DNA of 64,000 nt from Mangrovivirga halotolerans. Its GTDB lineage: Bacteria; Bacteroidota; Bacteroidia; Cytophagales; Cyclobacteriaceae. The position numbers were made by a program, and so were the translations under genes. The stretch's first letter is position 1. Each line of letters starts with the position of its first letter. Shown one piece after another: positions 51,214 to 60,416 of the stretch. A model generated the notes under the pieces. It was not told the DNA's origin. It worked only from the letters and a program-made list of their open reading frames with translations, and ran no database searches. The stretch covers positions 1 to 64,000 of the forward strand of contig NZ_JAPFQN010000006.1 of NCBI RefSeq assembly GCF_026241165.1, in the 5' to 3' direction.

Positions 51214-53760
51214 CTACCAAAACACCCTGAACGTCACATTTGGTGTAATTCCCAGTCCATAAATGCGATTATCAATAAGGGAATTATCAATTCCCGGGGT
51301 GGTACGGAATTCGCGATTTAACAAGTTTTCCCGGTCATAAAGATTTAGTACAGATGCTCCAACACGATATCTGATATCCGATTTTTGTCCACCACCAAAC
51401 TCATACATCATTGAAAAATCCAACCGATGATATATTGGTAAGTTGCTGCCATTTAACTCCCCGTAATTAATTAGTAATGGCCCGGCACCACTTTCATCAA
51501 CTGTAACACTGGTAAATGTTTTTCCGGTATGCCAGGTCCATCCCAATGATAACTGCAGTGATTTTATCTGATAATAAGCGGTCCATTTTATAGTATGTTC
51601 GATATTCCAGTTCCCCGGAAAAGGCTGATCATCATTCAGGCCTGTGAACTGATTTTCACTAAACAGATATGAATAACTTGCCCAGGACCTGAAATTATTT
51701 CCTACTTGCTTTTTTATTAACACATCTGATCCCCTTACACTGCTGTTACCCAACCTGAATTCATTATCTACCGGATTCAAAAAGCCAAATGTCAGCGTGG
51801 TAATGTTTTCAATTTCACGATAATATCCTTCGATATCCACCAGCCAGCCATTGTTATCATAAGCAAAGCCAGTTGAAAACTGATAAGATTCAATAACCGG
51901 AAAACCATCATTTGAAGCCATCGACCACACCTGGTTTTCGAGCGATAGATCACTGACAACCGACTCCCGGATCTGACTCACTGTTTGAGTGCGATATTCG
52001 GCAGTTGCGTTGAAATAAAAATTATTGGATAGATTTTGCTCCAGGGCAATACGCGGTTCAAAATAAGTTTTTCTCAATTCGGAATAGTGATTAATTCTTA
52101 ATCCTGCTTTTATGGAAGACTTATTTACTGATAAATCATATTGTCCGAATAGTGAATGGGTATTTAATACTTCATCGGCCTGATCTAAGATAAGTGTATA
52201 TCCCGGCCCGGTATTTTTAAACTCGTATTGTACTTGGTTATTAGAAAACTGATATCCGGTTTTTACACGTCCTTTTTTATTCAAGTCGAATGATACAGTA
52301 GCATTAAAACCTAAGTCATCGACAGAGTTGTTTTTAAATGAATTTTCTTCCGTCGAGGGCAGTGAACGCATAAAATGATAATTCAACAGATAGCCTGAAT
52401 AATATGCTTCGGTTTCTACAGTGAAATTATGACTATTATGTATCCATTTTAAGTTATACCCTTCATTTTCAGTTTTCAGCCTGTCTGTATAGTTAAGATC
52501 CTGTTCCCCCGAGCGAAATTCCAGATCATTCTTCGTGTAAAGGGAATTAAAACTGATATTATTTCTATTATTTATCCGGTAATTAACCCCGGTAGTGAAA
52601 TCATTAAAATAAAAATCATTTTCTGATGTCTGGCCGGGTGTTGCAGGTACTTCATTGATTCTTGTATTTTGAAAAACACGGTCTGAATAACTGTCATACG
52701 TAAATGTTTCCAGAAAATCATTAAATGACCTGCGTGCTGATACTGTAGCCGACAACTTATTCTTGATTATCGGTACTTTTAGAAACACATCTCCATAGAT
52801 CATATTAAGACCAGCACTTCCTTTAAAATCATTGTTAATTGTATTATCTGATCTCACATCAATCACTCCCGAAATCCGATCGCCATATTCAGCACTCACT
52901 CCATTCTTAATAAACAATACTTCATCGGTTACAAACGGATTAAAAGCAGAGAGCATTCCAAAAAAATGGCTTTGGTTATAGGTTTTGATACCATTCCACT
53001 TCACCAGGTTCATATCCGGGGAAGTTCCCCTTACGAATACTCCTGAAGCTGTTTCAAAGGGTCCGTTAACACCGGGAAGTTGCTGAATACTTTTTAATAT
53101 ATCCGGCTCAATTAAACCGGGTAATATGCCCAACTCATCTGGCTTTAAAATGATTTCATTGTTGACTTTAGACATCCCTCCGATCAAAAAATCACTCAAC
53201 GTAATCTCGGGCAACTCATTAAGTCTTTCAGTCAAATTTACATGAGGACATTTATCTTTATAAAGTTCTTTTACAGGAATATCCAATGAAATAAAACCCA
53301 AATGGTCGACCGATATATTACTACCAAAGGGAACGTTGGTAAATTCGAAATAACCTCTCTTATCACTTTGGGTAACAATTTTATCTCCTGTAATTTTAAG
53401 CACTGCATTAATAATGGGTTCTGCAGACATCTCTTTTAAGTAACCACACACGTTTACTTTGTCATCCTCAGAAAAAGGTCTGACTACAATGTTTTTTTCA
53501 TTTATGGTGATAAAATTTAGAGATGAAAGTCGCTCTAACCTGAAAACTACTTCGTGAAGGGTATTTGATTCATAATCAAATGGGACAACAGTTTTACCGG
53601 CAACAACAGTATCAATATAAGAAAATCGGACCTGATGTATCTGCTCGAGATCAGATAATATTTTTTCCAACGTGATTTCTGATTTCACATTAGTTTCTGA
53701 CTGTCCCGAAACGCACCAAATAGAAAAAATAAGGCTACATAAAGTAAATACTACCCTCAT
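51214..53760 (-). CDS. TonB-dependent receptor with STN signalling domain (FecA-like)
   Basis: 848 residues. A signal peptide is followed by an STN (secretin/TonB short N-terminal) domain at about 25-95 (ITLEKILSDLEQIHQVRFSY), which contacts the anti-sigma factor. A carboxypeptidase-regulatory-like domain (VCGYLKEMSAEPIINAVLKI), a plug (LPGVNGPFETASGVFVRG) and a barrel ending VTFRVFW come next. It overlaps the fecR-like gene by 4 bases. The STN domain and gene order mark it as the surface sensor of a three-part signalling system. The ligand is unknown. Confidence 0.92.
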   Translation of the reverse strand: MRVVFTLCSLIFSIWCVSGQSETNVKSEITLEKILSDLEQIHQVRFSYIDTVVAGKTVVPFDYESNTLHEVVFRLERLSSLNFITINEKNIVVRPFSEDDKVNVCGYLKEMSAEPIINAVLKITGDKIVTQSDKRGYFEFTNVPFGSNISVDHLGFISLDIPVKELYKDKCPHVNLTERLNELPEITLSDFLIGGMSKVNNEIILKPDELGILPGLIEPDILKSIQQLPGVNGPFETASGVFVRGTSPDMNLVKWNGIKTYNQSHFFGMLSAFNPFVTDEVLFIKNGVSAEYGDRISGVIDVRSDNTINNDFKGSAGLNMIYGDVFLKVPIIKNKLSATVSARRSFNDFLETFTYDSYSDRVFQNTRINEVPATPGQTSENDFYFNDFTTGVNYRINNRNNISFNSLYTKNDLEFRSGEQDLNYTDRLKTENEGYNLKWIHNSHNFTVETEAYYSGYLLNYHFMRSLPSTEENSFKNNSVDDLGFNATVSFDLNKKGRVKTGYQFSNNQVQYEFKNTGPGYTLILDQADEVLNTHSLFGQYDLSVNKSSIKAGLRINHYSELRKTYFEPRIALEQNLSNNFYFNATAEYRTQTVSQIRESVVSDLSLENQVWSMASNDGFPVIESYQFSTGFAYDNNGWLVDIEGYYREIENITTLTFGFLNPVDNEFRLGNSSVRGSDVLIKKQVGNNFRSWASYSYLFSENQFTGLNDDQPFPGNWNIEHTIKWTAYYQIKSLQLSLGWTWHTGKTFTSVTVDESGAGPLLINYGELNGSNLPIYHRLDFSMMYEFGGGQKSDIRYRVGASVLNLYDRENLLNREFRTTPGIDNSLIDNRIYGLGITPNVTFRVFW

Positions 53761-54665
53761 TTATTCGATTTAAAAATTATTTTATCTCCGTCTTGTTTAT
53801 ATTCCAGGCCAAGTGATCCCGAAATTATCTGTAATGCTATTTTCAGATCATCATTTGGAAACCGGCCGGTAAAAGTCATTTCTTGTTTGAGGTCACTATA
53901 ATCAACTTTCACTCCGTACTGGTTCTCTAATGTGATAAAGACATATTTTACAGGAGTATTATTAAATTCACTATTGTTTGTTGTCCATGCCGGTGATGAC
54001 TCCTCTGTTTCTGTATATTGGATTTTATCATTTACGACCTGCACCACCATCCCTTCGGAAAGTTCGGTTTTTTCTTTACCTGATTCGACTAATACTCGTC
54101 CCTCGTAGCAGGCAACTCTTAAATATCCATTTAACTGTGTCACGTTAAACTCTGTTCCTAAAACAGTTACCCGACCTGCTGAGGTATTAACAGAAAACTT
54201 CACCCCCTTCTCTACATCGAAAAAAGCTTCCCCATTCAGTTGTACCACCCGGTTTTCACTCCATTTGCTTTCATTAAATTCCAAACTGGAATTGGCATTT
54301 AGTCTTACCAAAGATCCATCTGGTAATGCTACTTCATCCATTTCACCATGAGCTGTCTTAACAAGTGTGGTGGGCTGGTAAAAGAATAAAAATGCAAAAA
54401 CAAATATCGCTACAGCCGCAGCAGCACCATACCACCAGTATGTCTGGCTGTTCTTTGGTTTAACTGAAAATTTATTGGTTCTGGATTTAATGTTCCGTAA
54501 AGCTGATTCCTCATCAAAAGGTTCTTGCTCGATATTATCCGTCGCAGCAATAATCTTTTGATACTTTTTAAATTCCTCACTTGACTCAAAAGCTTTTCTC
54601 TCTTCATCAGTGAGTTCATTATTTAGCCAGCGGGCCAGAAATGTATCGTCATAATTTTCTTTCAT
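53757..54665 (-). CDS. FecR-family anti-sigma factor
   Basis: 302 residues. An N-terminal cytoplasmic part (about 1-78) contains ARWLNNELTDEERKAFE. One membrane helix follows (about 80-98, WWYGAAAAVAIFVFAFLFF). The periplasmic FecR domain (MDEVALPDGSLVRLNANSSL, GEAFFDVEKGVKFSV, VTVLGTEFNV) and a C-terminal STN-partner domain (DUF4974-like, about 230-300) complete it. It should hold the adjacent sigma factor inactive until the receptor signals. Confidence 0.94.
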   Translation of the reverse strand: MKENYDDTFLARWLNNELTDEERKAFESSEEFKKYQKIIAATDNIEQEPFDEESALRNIKSRTNKFSVKPKNSQTYWWYGAAAAVAIFVFAFLFFYQPTTLVKTAHGEMDEVALPDGSLVRLNANSSLEFNESKWSENRVVQLNGEAFFDVEKGVKFSVNTSAGRVTVLGTEFNVTQLNGYLRVACYEGRVLVESGKEKTELSEGMVVQVVNDKIQYTETEESSPAWTTNNSEFNNTPVKYVFITLENQYGVKVDYSDLKQEMTFTGRFPNDDLKIALQIISGSLGLEYKQDGDKIIFKSNK

Positions 54666-54704
54666 CTCTCGTTTGCTTATTTAAACAACGAATAAACACC
54701 TTGA

Positions 54705-55235
54705 TTACCCTACCCCCTCATCTAAGATTTTTTTAATCTTAATAAGTGCCTTGTGCATTAATTTTTCTACCGCTTTTGTAGATACTTCCATTATTTCGGC
54801 AATTTCTTTGTAGGTCTTCTTTTCAACCCTATTGAGCAAATAGGCTGTTCGCTGACGCTCCGGGAGATCATTAATAGCCTGAGTCAAACTGTCCATGTAT
54901 TCTTTTTCAATAATAAGAAATTCCGGAGATTGAACATCAGACTTGCCAGAATCTACCTTTACTGCCTTTTCTTTGTATTTTAACTTTACCTGCTCGTGGC
55001 GTTTTACACTTGTCATCAAATTAGTTGAAGCAGTATACAAAAACCCCTTAGCTTTTTCTAAAGGAATCTCAGCACATTTCTCCCATAACTTCACGAAAGC
55101 TTCCTGAACAGCATCATTAGCCTGCTCTTTATCGCCAAAACGATAACTCAAATAGGAAAATAGAGATCTTGCTTCCTTCTTAAACAAGGAATCAAAAATC
55201 TTTTCTTCGCAAACAGATTTTTTATTATCGAGCAT
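54705..55235 (-). CDS. ECF RNA polymerase sigma factor (FecI/Sig70 Bacteroidota type)
   Basis: 176 residues. Region 2 reads 'YLSYRFGDKEQANDAVQEAFVKLWE'. Region 4 reads 'INDLPERQRTAYLLNRVEKKTYKEIAEIMEVSTKAVEKLMHKAL', a clear helix-turn-helix. It directs polymerase to its regulon when released by the FecR-like protein 39 bases downstream. GGGGGTAGGGTAA at its 3' end (minus strand, 54717-54705) recurs in the divergent promoter region at 55300-55312. Confidence 0.95.
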   Translation of the reverse strand: MLDNKKSVCEEKIFDSLFKKEARSLFSYLSYRFGDKEQANDAVQEAFVKLWEKCAEIPLEKAKGFLYTASTNLMTSVKRHEQVKLKYKEKAVKVDSGKSDVQSPEFLIIEKEYMDSLTQAINDLPERQRTAYLLNRVEKKTYKEIAEIMEVSTKAVEKLMHKALIKIKKILDEGVG

Positions 55236-55294
55236 AATTGAGACTTAAAGCTATGCGATTTTCCTATTTTCTCAAATCATTTAATTTTTTTTAG

Positions 55295-55345
55295 TAAAGG
55301 GGGGTAGGGTAAAGCCGGGTGCCGTGCGTCTTTATATCAGAACGG
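55295..55345 (+). promoter_or_regulatory. candidate ECF-sigma promoter of the divergent lipoprotein gene
   Basis: GGGGGGTAGGGTAAAGCCGG (55299 on), then TGCCGTGCGTCTTTATATC. A G-rich upstream box with a CGTCTTTAT downstream box is the kind of sequence ECF sigma factors use. It lies about 50 bases before the lipoprotein ATG and 60 bases from the sigma gene start. Target assignment is inferred. Confidence 0.4.
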
Positions 55346-55387
55346 GGAGATACCCATTAATCAACCACTAATTAAATCAGAGAAAAA

Positions 55388-56374
55388 ATGAAGACACACA
55401 TTAAATTTCCGGCTTACTTAATAGCCTTTATCTTTTTACTGTTTACATCCTGTTTTGAGGAAAATCCTTTTGACGACAAACATAATGACGGTAATGGAGA
55501 AATTGTAAACAACGACTCAACCGATACTGACAGCCTCCACTGTCCTGAATTACATTTTACCTATGAACATGATTCATTTGGAGTCTATATATTCACTGCA
55601 GATTTCGAGAAGATGGAGGAAACACCTTTTTCGTGGTATGTCGATGGCGAACCTGTGGGACAAATCGCTGTTGACTCTGCTAACTATACACTCTTTTGGC
55701 AGTTTAATCCGGGAACACATCGAATTTGCATTAAAGCAAGTAACGATGAGTGTGGTGAGCTTATTTTTTGTGAATCCATCACCTATGACCCAATCAATTA
55801 CGGCTGTCCAAATTTATCATTTACTAAAAATGCACTCAGCTCGAGAAATTATGAGTTTTTTGCAAATATCAGCAATCCCGATTCACTCGCCTGGTATGGT
55901 TGGATGGTCAACGGGGAAGTCGTTGAAAACGATGGGTATCAAAATAATGGAGACAACTACTTTAATTATATCTTCGAAGAAGAAGGATATTATGAAATAT
56001 GCCTTATTACTGAAACGCCGGAATGTCCTGAAAGCGTTAGTTATTGCGAAAATTATTATGTTCAATTTGATAGTATTCCTAATGATTCGACAGGAACAAT
56101 AAAGTGCAGACAGCTTGGATTTAATTATGCAAAAGATCACAACGACTCAACGTATACCTTTACTGCAGATTTCGAAGCGATGGACTCAGTATCATATTCA
56201 TGGTCTGTTTATATAAATGGTGATTATCAGGGTGGAAAAACCAGACGGGCAGGAAGCGAAAGTGGACATACCTTCACCTGGTATTTTGAATCTGATGAAG
56301 AATATGTTGTATGTCTGAAACAAGTTGATGGTGATTGTGGCAACTATCAGTTGTGTGAAGAAATTAGTTTTTAA
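55388..56374 (+). CDS. surface lipoprotein with three PKD-like cysteine modules
   Basis: 328 residues. A lipoprotein signal ends LLFTSC (C22), and FEENPFDD follows the cysteine, the acidic stretch that sends Bacteroidota lipoproteins to the outer surface. Three modules of about 85 residues each open CPEL/CPNL/CRQL and contain 'FTADFExM..', a W in the middle and closing cysteines ('VCLKQVDGDCG'). They are PKD/Ig-like. The same module occurs twice in the next gene. It is divergent from the sigma gene and probably controlled by it. Function unknown; ligand binding beside the receptor is a fair guess. Confidence 0.8.
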   Translation: MKTHIKFPAYLIAFIFLLFTSCFEENPFDDKHNDGNGEIVNNDSTDTDSLHCPELHFTYEHDSFGVYIFTADFEKMEETPFSWYVDGEPVGQIAVDSANYTLFWQFNPGTHRICIKASNDECGELIFCESITYDPINYGCPNLSFTKNALSSRNYEFFANISNPDSLAWYGWMVNGEVVENDGYQNNGDNYFNYIFEEEGYYEICLITETPECPESVSYCENYYVQFDSIPNDSTGTIKCRQLGFNYAKDHNDSTYTFTADFEAMDSVSYSWSVYINGDYQGGKTRRAGSESGHTFTWYFESDEEYVVCLKQVDGDCGNYQLCEEISF

Positions 56375-56397
56375 GTTGCTTTTTTGTTCATAATTCG

Positions 56398-56424
56398 AAG
56401 GCCGCTCCTGATCCCGGCGGCCTT
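56398..56424 (+). terminator. terminator of the first lipoprotein gene
   Basis: AAGGCCGC (56398-56405), 11-base loop, GCGGCCTT (56417-56424), then TTACTTT. Confidence 0.75.
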
Positions 56425-56490
56425 TACTTTCCCCTTATAAATAATGACAGAGTTACATTAAAATCTTATCTTGGTGCTTGCTTAACAATA

Positions 56491-57654
56491 ATGAAAAGAT
56501 CAATAAAAAATATTATCCTCCTGCTAATAGCAATCATCCCATATTTTTCATGTGTGGATAATGATCTTGATCTTCCCAATGATAATCAAATTCAGACCAC
56601 TGAAAGCACCGCACTATTAATCTTTTTAAATTCTTATAATGAACTTTCAGGTGGCGTGGCGAGCGACCAAATAACTTTCGTTTATCCAATTTACATTGCT
56701 TATACCAATGGAATAGTTGTAGAGGTTACTGATGAAGAAGGGTTAAATTCAATATTACAAAGCCAATCTGCTGACTTTTATGTTGGCAGTATAAAATTTC
56801 CACTCGAAATAGATAATGCAGGATCAATTCAAACGGTGAATAATGAAAAAGAATTTAATATCCTTTTGAAAGAACTGGGAGTTCATACTTTTGAAGAAGA
56901 CTTTTTGAATGGCTTTCTTCAATGCTTTGATTTTGATTACCCAACACATGTAAATGATTCCACTTTTGAAACAGCCGGACAATTCCTGGATTTCATGGAA
57001 ACTAAACCGGATAGTGTTTTTTTAGAACTGAATTTCCCACAGAACCTGTTAGTTTACAGCTATGACTCAATACTGACTTTCAACAACGAGTTTGAAATTC
57101 TGGAATTAACAAATAATTGTAGTGGATGCCCGCAACTTTCTTATTCCATCCGGACGGATAGTGCTTTTAACTACACTTTTATAGCTGATTTCCCTCTAAA
57201 AGACAGCATCCCCGGGTATCAATGGTATATAAATGGCGAATTTATTGAAAATGATGGAATTGAATATCAGGGAGACAATCAGTTAAGCAAAACATTTGAG
57301 CCTGGCGAATACTCTGTTTGTATTGCAGCAATTACTGATCAATGTATGGAAGGCACACAGTATTGCGATACAATTTTTGTCAAAGATCCATGCCCACAGC
57401 TTTTCTTCAACATTACTGACTCCACAAATAACAATTATACTTTTAGTGCAGATTTTACCAGGATGGATAGTACTACTTATAATTGGGAACTTTATCAAAA
57501 TGGTGATCTACTGGCTTCAGAATTTGAAGATGGGACAGGTGACAACCAATTTTTCTTCCAGTTTATGCCGGGCACTTACAACATGTGTATGAAGGCTGAA
57601 ACGCCTGAATGTCCCCAGGGAACATCATATTGTAAGGAAATAGTTGTTCAGTAA
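56491..57654 (+). CDS. surface lipoprotein with two PKD-like cysteine modules
   Basis: 387 residues. A lipobox ends IPYFSC (C21), followed by acidic VDNDLDLPND (a surface-export signal). Residues about 30-210 form a unique alpha/beta domain (TALLIFLNSYNELSGG...). Two modules then match those of the previous gene (CPQLSYSIRTDS..., CPQLFFNITDST..., each with ADF, W and closing C pairs). A terminator separates the two genes, so it needs its own promoter, which I could not locate. Probably works with the neighbouring lipoprotein and receptor. Confidence 0.78.
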   Translation: MKRSIKNIILLLIAIIPYFSCVDNDLDLPNDNQIQTTESTALLIFLNSYNELSGGVASDQITFVYPIYIAYTNGIVVEVTDEEGLNSILQSQSADFYVGSIKFPLEIDNAGSIQTVNNEKEFNILLKELGVHTFEEDFLNGFLQCFDFDYPTHVNDSTFETAGQFLDFMETKPDSVFLELNFPQNLLVYSYDSILTFNNEFEILELTNNCSGCPQLSYSIRTDSAFNYTFIADFPLKDSIPGYQWYINGEFIENDGIEYQGDNQLSKTFEPGEYSVCIAAITDQCMEGTQYCDTIFVKDPCPQLFFNITDSTNNNYTFSADFTRMDSTTYNWELYQNGDLLASEFEDGTGDNQFFFQFMPGTYNMCMKAETPECPQGTSYCKEIVVQ

Positions 57655-57683
57655 TTTATTTAGTCTACTTTCTTTTTTGATAT

Positions 57684-57713
57684 AAAAAAAGCCCTGTCGG
57701 GAAGACAAGGCTT
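57684..57713 (-). terminator. terminator of the sugar porter gene
   Basis: Minus strand AAGCCTTGTC, loop TTCCC, GACAGGGCTT, then TTTTTTA. Stem of ten pairs with one G-U. Confidence 0.88.
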
Positions 57714-57739
57714 GATAATGATTAATTATTTTTTAATAA

Positions 57740-59143
57740 CTATTCAATCTTACCATATTTCTCTGCCCAGATATCTTCTAATTCTTCCAGACTTCGACCT
57801 TTGGTTTCGATAATATATTTCTTAGTAAATAAAATCAAAAGAATAATACAAACAGAAAAGATCACATATGGCAGGGACTTATTCCATGGGCCCTCAATAT
57901 TGGCTTCACTATTTGCTATTATAGGAAAAGTTTGAGAGACAAGATAGTTTCCCGCCCATTGGACTGCAACAGCGATAGACATCGCGATACTTCTAATCTT
58001 ATTAGGGAACATTTCTGAAAGAAGTACCCATGTCACAGGCCCCATACTCATTGCGAAAGAACCAATAAACATTAAAACTCCTATCAAAGACACTAAACCA
58101 ACCTGATTTAAGTAAAGCGATCCACCCAACATAATAAATCCAAGAAGCATACCAAAACTACCTATGATAATCAGAGGTTTCCTTCCCAGTTTATCAACTG
58201 TAAACATTGCAATAAAGGTGAAGATAAAGTTTACTGCAGCCAAAAGAATCTGCTGTGCCAGCACATCTTCTTGTTTAAAACCAAGTGCTTTCTCAAAAAT
58301 ATCACTACCATAATATAGTACTGCGTTTATTCCTGTCAATTGCTGGAATAATGAAAGCAAAGAACCAATAATTATAATCGCCAGGGCAGATTTCTGGAAG
58401 ATAGAAACTTCCTTTTTCTCAATTGACCTTTCCTTTTGTAAAGATTGCTTAATTTCGGTGATTTCTCTTTGAGCCGCTTCCGGTTCATGAAGCTTATTTA
58501 ATACTTTCAATGCATCATCTTCTCTCCCTGCTAACACTAACCATCTTGGACTTTGGGGAATAAAGAAGGTCAGGATTAAAAATAAGGAACATGGAATTAA
58601 TTCAGACCAGAACATCCATCTCCAGCCTACTTCTATATTTTCTGTTGGAGTAAAATTCGCTCCAATAAAATATGTGGCAAGAAAAACTACGAAGAAACCT
58701 GTTACAATTGCCAATTGGTAAAAAGTAACTAATATACCTCTTCGGTCTTTCGGAGCTATCTCTGCAATGTAAGTAGGAGCCGCCATTGAGGCTAAACCAA
58801 TACCAAGACCTCCTAATATTCTGAAAGTCACTAATAACGGAATAGATTCCGGTAGAATTTCGGGTAACCCGGAACCCCATGCTGATATTGTAAATAAAAC
58901 AGCAGATATTATCAAAGTAATTTTTCTACCAATAATACGAGTAGAAGGCCCGGCTAATAAGGCACCAAAAAAACATCCTATTAATGCACTGGATACCACC
59001 CAGCCTTGCATTACAGAATCTAATTCAAAGTATTTAGTGAAATAAAACTGGGAGCCATTGATCACCCCTGTATCGTAACCAAAAAGTAGTCCGCCAAGAG
59101 CAGCGACAGATGTTACGAGAATCAATAATCCATTTTTTGACAT
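57740..59143 (-). CDS. sugar porter family MFS transporter (XylE/AraE-like)
   Basis: 467 residues with twelve membrane helices. Sugar-porter signatures: GGLLFGYDTGVINGSQ in helix 1, 'RILGGLGIGLASMAAPTYIAEIAP' and 'PQSPRWLVLAGREDDAL' in the central loop, 'QQLTGINAVLYY' in helix 7, and the end 'ETKGRSLEELE'. Proton-coupled uptake of a hexose or pentose across the inner membrane is expected; the sugar cannot be named. A single gene with its own terminator. Confidence 0.93.
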   Translation of the reverse strand: MSKNGLLILVTSVAALGGLLFGYDTGVINGSQFYFTKYFELDSVMQGWVVSSALIGCFFGALLAGPSTRIIGRKITLIISAVLFTISAWGSGLPEILPESIPLLVTFRILGGLGIGLASMAAPTYIAEIAPKDRRGILVTFYQLAIVTGFFVVFLATYFIGANFTPTENIEVGWRWMFWSELIPCSLFLILTFFIPQSPRWLVLAGREDDALKVLNKLHEPEAAQREITEIKQSLQKERSIEKKEVSIFQKSALAIIIIGSLLSLFQQLTGINAVLYYGSDIFEKALGFKQEDVLAQQILLAAVNFIFTFIAMFTVDKLGRKPLIIIGSFGMLLGFIMLGGSLYLNQVGLVSLIGVLMFIGSFAMSMGPVTWVLLSEMFPNKIRSIAMSIAVAVQWAGNYLVSQTFPIIANSEANIEGPWNKSLPYVIFSVCIILLILFTKKYIIETKGRSLEELEDIWAEKYGKIE

Positions 59144-59700
59144 GTCTGATTTCGGTTCGTTGAAATATTATAGTTCAAATAATAAATTCGAATATAATAA
59201 ATAAATATTGAATCAAGACTCTGGAGTGCTTTATTAGTGATTAGAATTAACACCCATACAATAAATGATATAAACACCTTGCCATTTTGTTCTGAATGCC
59301 TCCTGCCAAATTTTTAGTTTAATTAAATAAATAACTGTCCTACTATATATTCTTTAACCTTTAAAACAAGATAATTTCAATATTTTCTATACTTCAAAGC
59401 TACTTATATAATACCCAAAGAATCATTCCATAATTAAACCGAGATAGGTTCTGAAACCAACCTTAGAATATGATTAATTGGATGCTTGGGGAAAAAATTC
59501 CCCTTACTATATATTAATTCTACACTCTAAGCATTTTCTTCAAATCTATCTTTATGATTTTTTCAATAAAAGAATTAATTATTCAAATAAAAGAAGATTA
59601 TCCTAACTTTAATATCTTGCTCTAAGCAGATATTTGTTCGATATGTTTTCATTGGCAGGCTTCTTGTTTTTTAATTAGAAGAATAAAACGAGAAGTAATT
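59144..59700. other. long AT-rich intergenic region upstream of the OmpA-type gene
   Basis: 557 bases without a gene. The only clear structure is the perfect palindrome GGGGAAAAAATTCCCC (59488-59503). No full promoter match was found for the downstream lipoprotein gene. A small RNA or a long leader is possible but unsupported. Confidence 0.5.
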
Positions 59701-60366
59701 ATGTATCTAAAAACAATATCAAAAGTACTATTAAGTATTTCCATTATAGTATTTCTCGGATGTAAAGCAAACAACACTCAAAAAGGTGCAGCAATAGGTG
59801 CTGGTAGTGGTGCTGTAATCGGAGGTATTATAGGAAATCAATCGGATAACACAGCGATCGGAGCAATTATTGGCGCTACTGTAGGTGGTACTGCGGGCGC
59901 ATTAATTGGTAGACATATGGATAAGCAGGCTGAAGAATTAAGAGAAGATCTTGAAGGTGCAGAAGTTGAAAGAGTTGGTGAGGGTATTAAAATTACTTTC
60001 GATTCAGGTCTTATGTTTCCATTAGACGAATACACTCTTACTGAAGCAACAAAAGAAAACCTTGATGAGATGTCAGAAATCCTAAAGAAATATGAAGACA
60101 CTAATATATTGATTGAGGGACACACTGATGCCACAGGTTCTGAATCTTACAATCAGGCTCTATCTGAGAAAAGAGCTAACAGAGTAACTGAATATCTAGC
60201 TGCGCATGGAGTTGACACTGATCGTCTTCAAGCAGTAGGTTATGGAGAAAGCCAACCCATAGCAACTAACGACACAGAAGCTGGCCGTCAACAAAACCGA
60301 AGAGTGGAAGTGGCAATTTTCGCTAACGAGGAAATGAAGGAAGCTGCTGAAGATGGTGAGCTATAA
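59701..60366 (+). CDS. OmpA-family lipoprotein with glycine-zipper segment
   Basis: 221 residues. The lipobox is VFLGC (C21). A glycine-rich hydrophobic segment (about 29-75: GAAIGAGSGAVIGGIIGN..., GTAGALIGRHMD) follows. The C-terminal OmpA-like peptidoglycan-binding domain (about 100-210) has ILIEGHTDATGS, 'NQALSEKRANRVTEYL' and 'RQQNRRVEVAIF'. It tethers the outer membrane to peptidoglycan, as in YiaD-type proteins. The porin-like gene 50 bases downstream is probably co-transcribed. Confidence 0.92.
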   Translation: MYLKTISKVLLSISIIVFLGCKANNTQKGAAIGAGSGAVIGGIIGNQSDNTAIGAIIGATVGGTAGALIGRHMDKQAEELREDLEGAEVERVGEGIKITFDSGLMFPLDEYTLTEATKENLDEMSEILKKYEDTNILIEGHTDATGSESYNQALSEKRANRVTEYLAAHGVDTDRLQAVGYGESQPIATNDTEAGRQQNRRVEVAIFANEEMKEAAEDGEL

Positions 60367-60416
60367 GATTAATGTAAGCAACCAAATAATTTATAATCTT
60401 TAATAAATCAACTATT

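Noticed and set aside
55563-56102. 179-codon frame inside the first lipoprotein gene
   Set aside because: It overlaps a lipoprotein with clear signal and repeats in another frame and has no features of its own.
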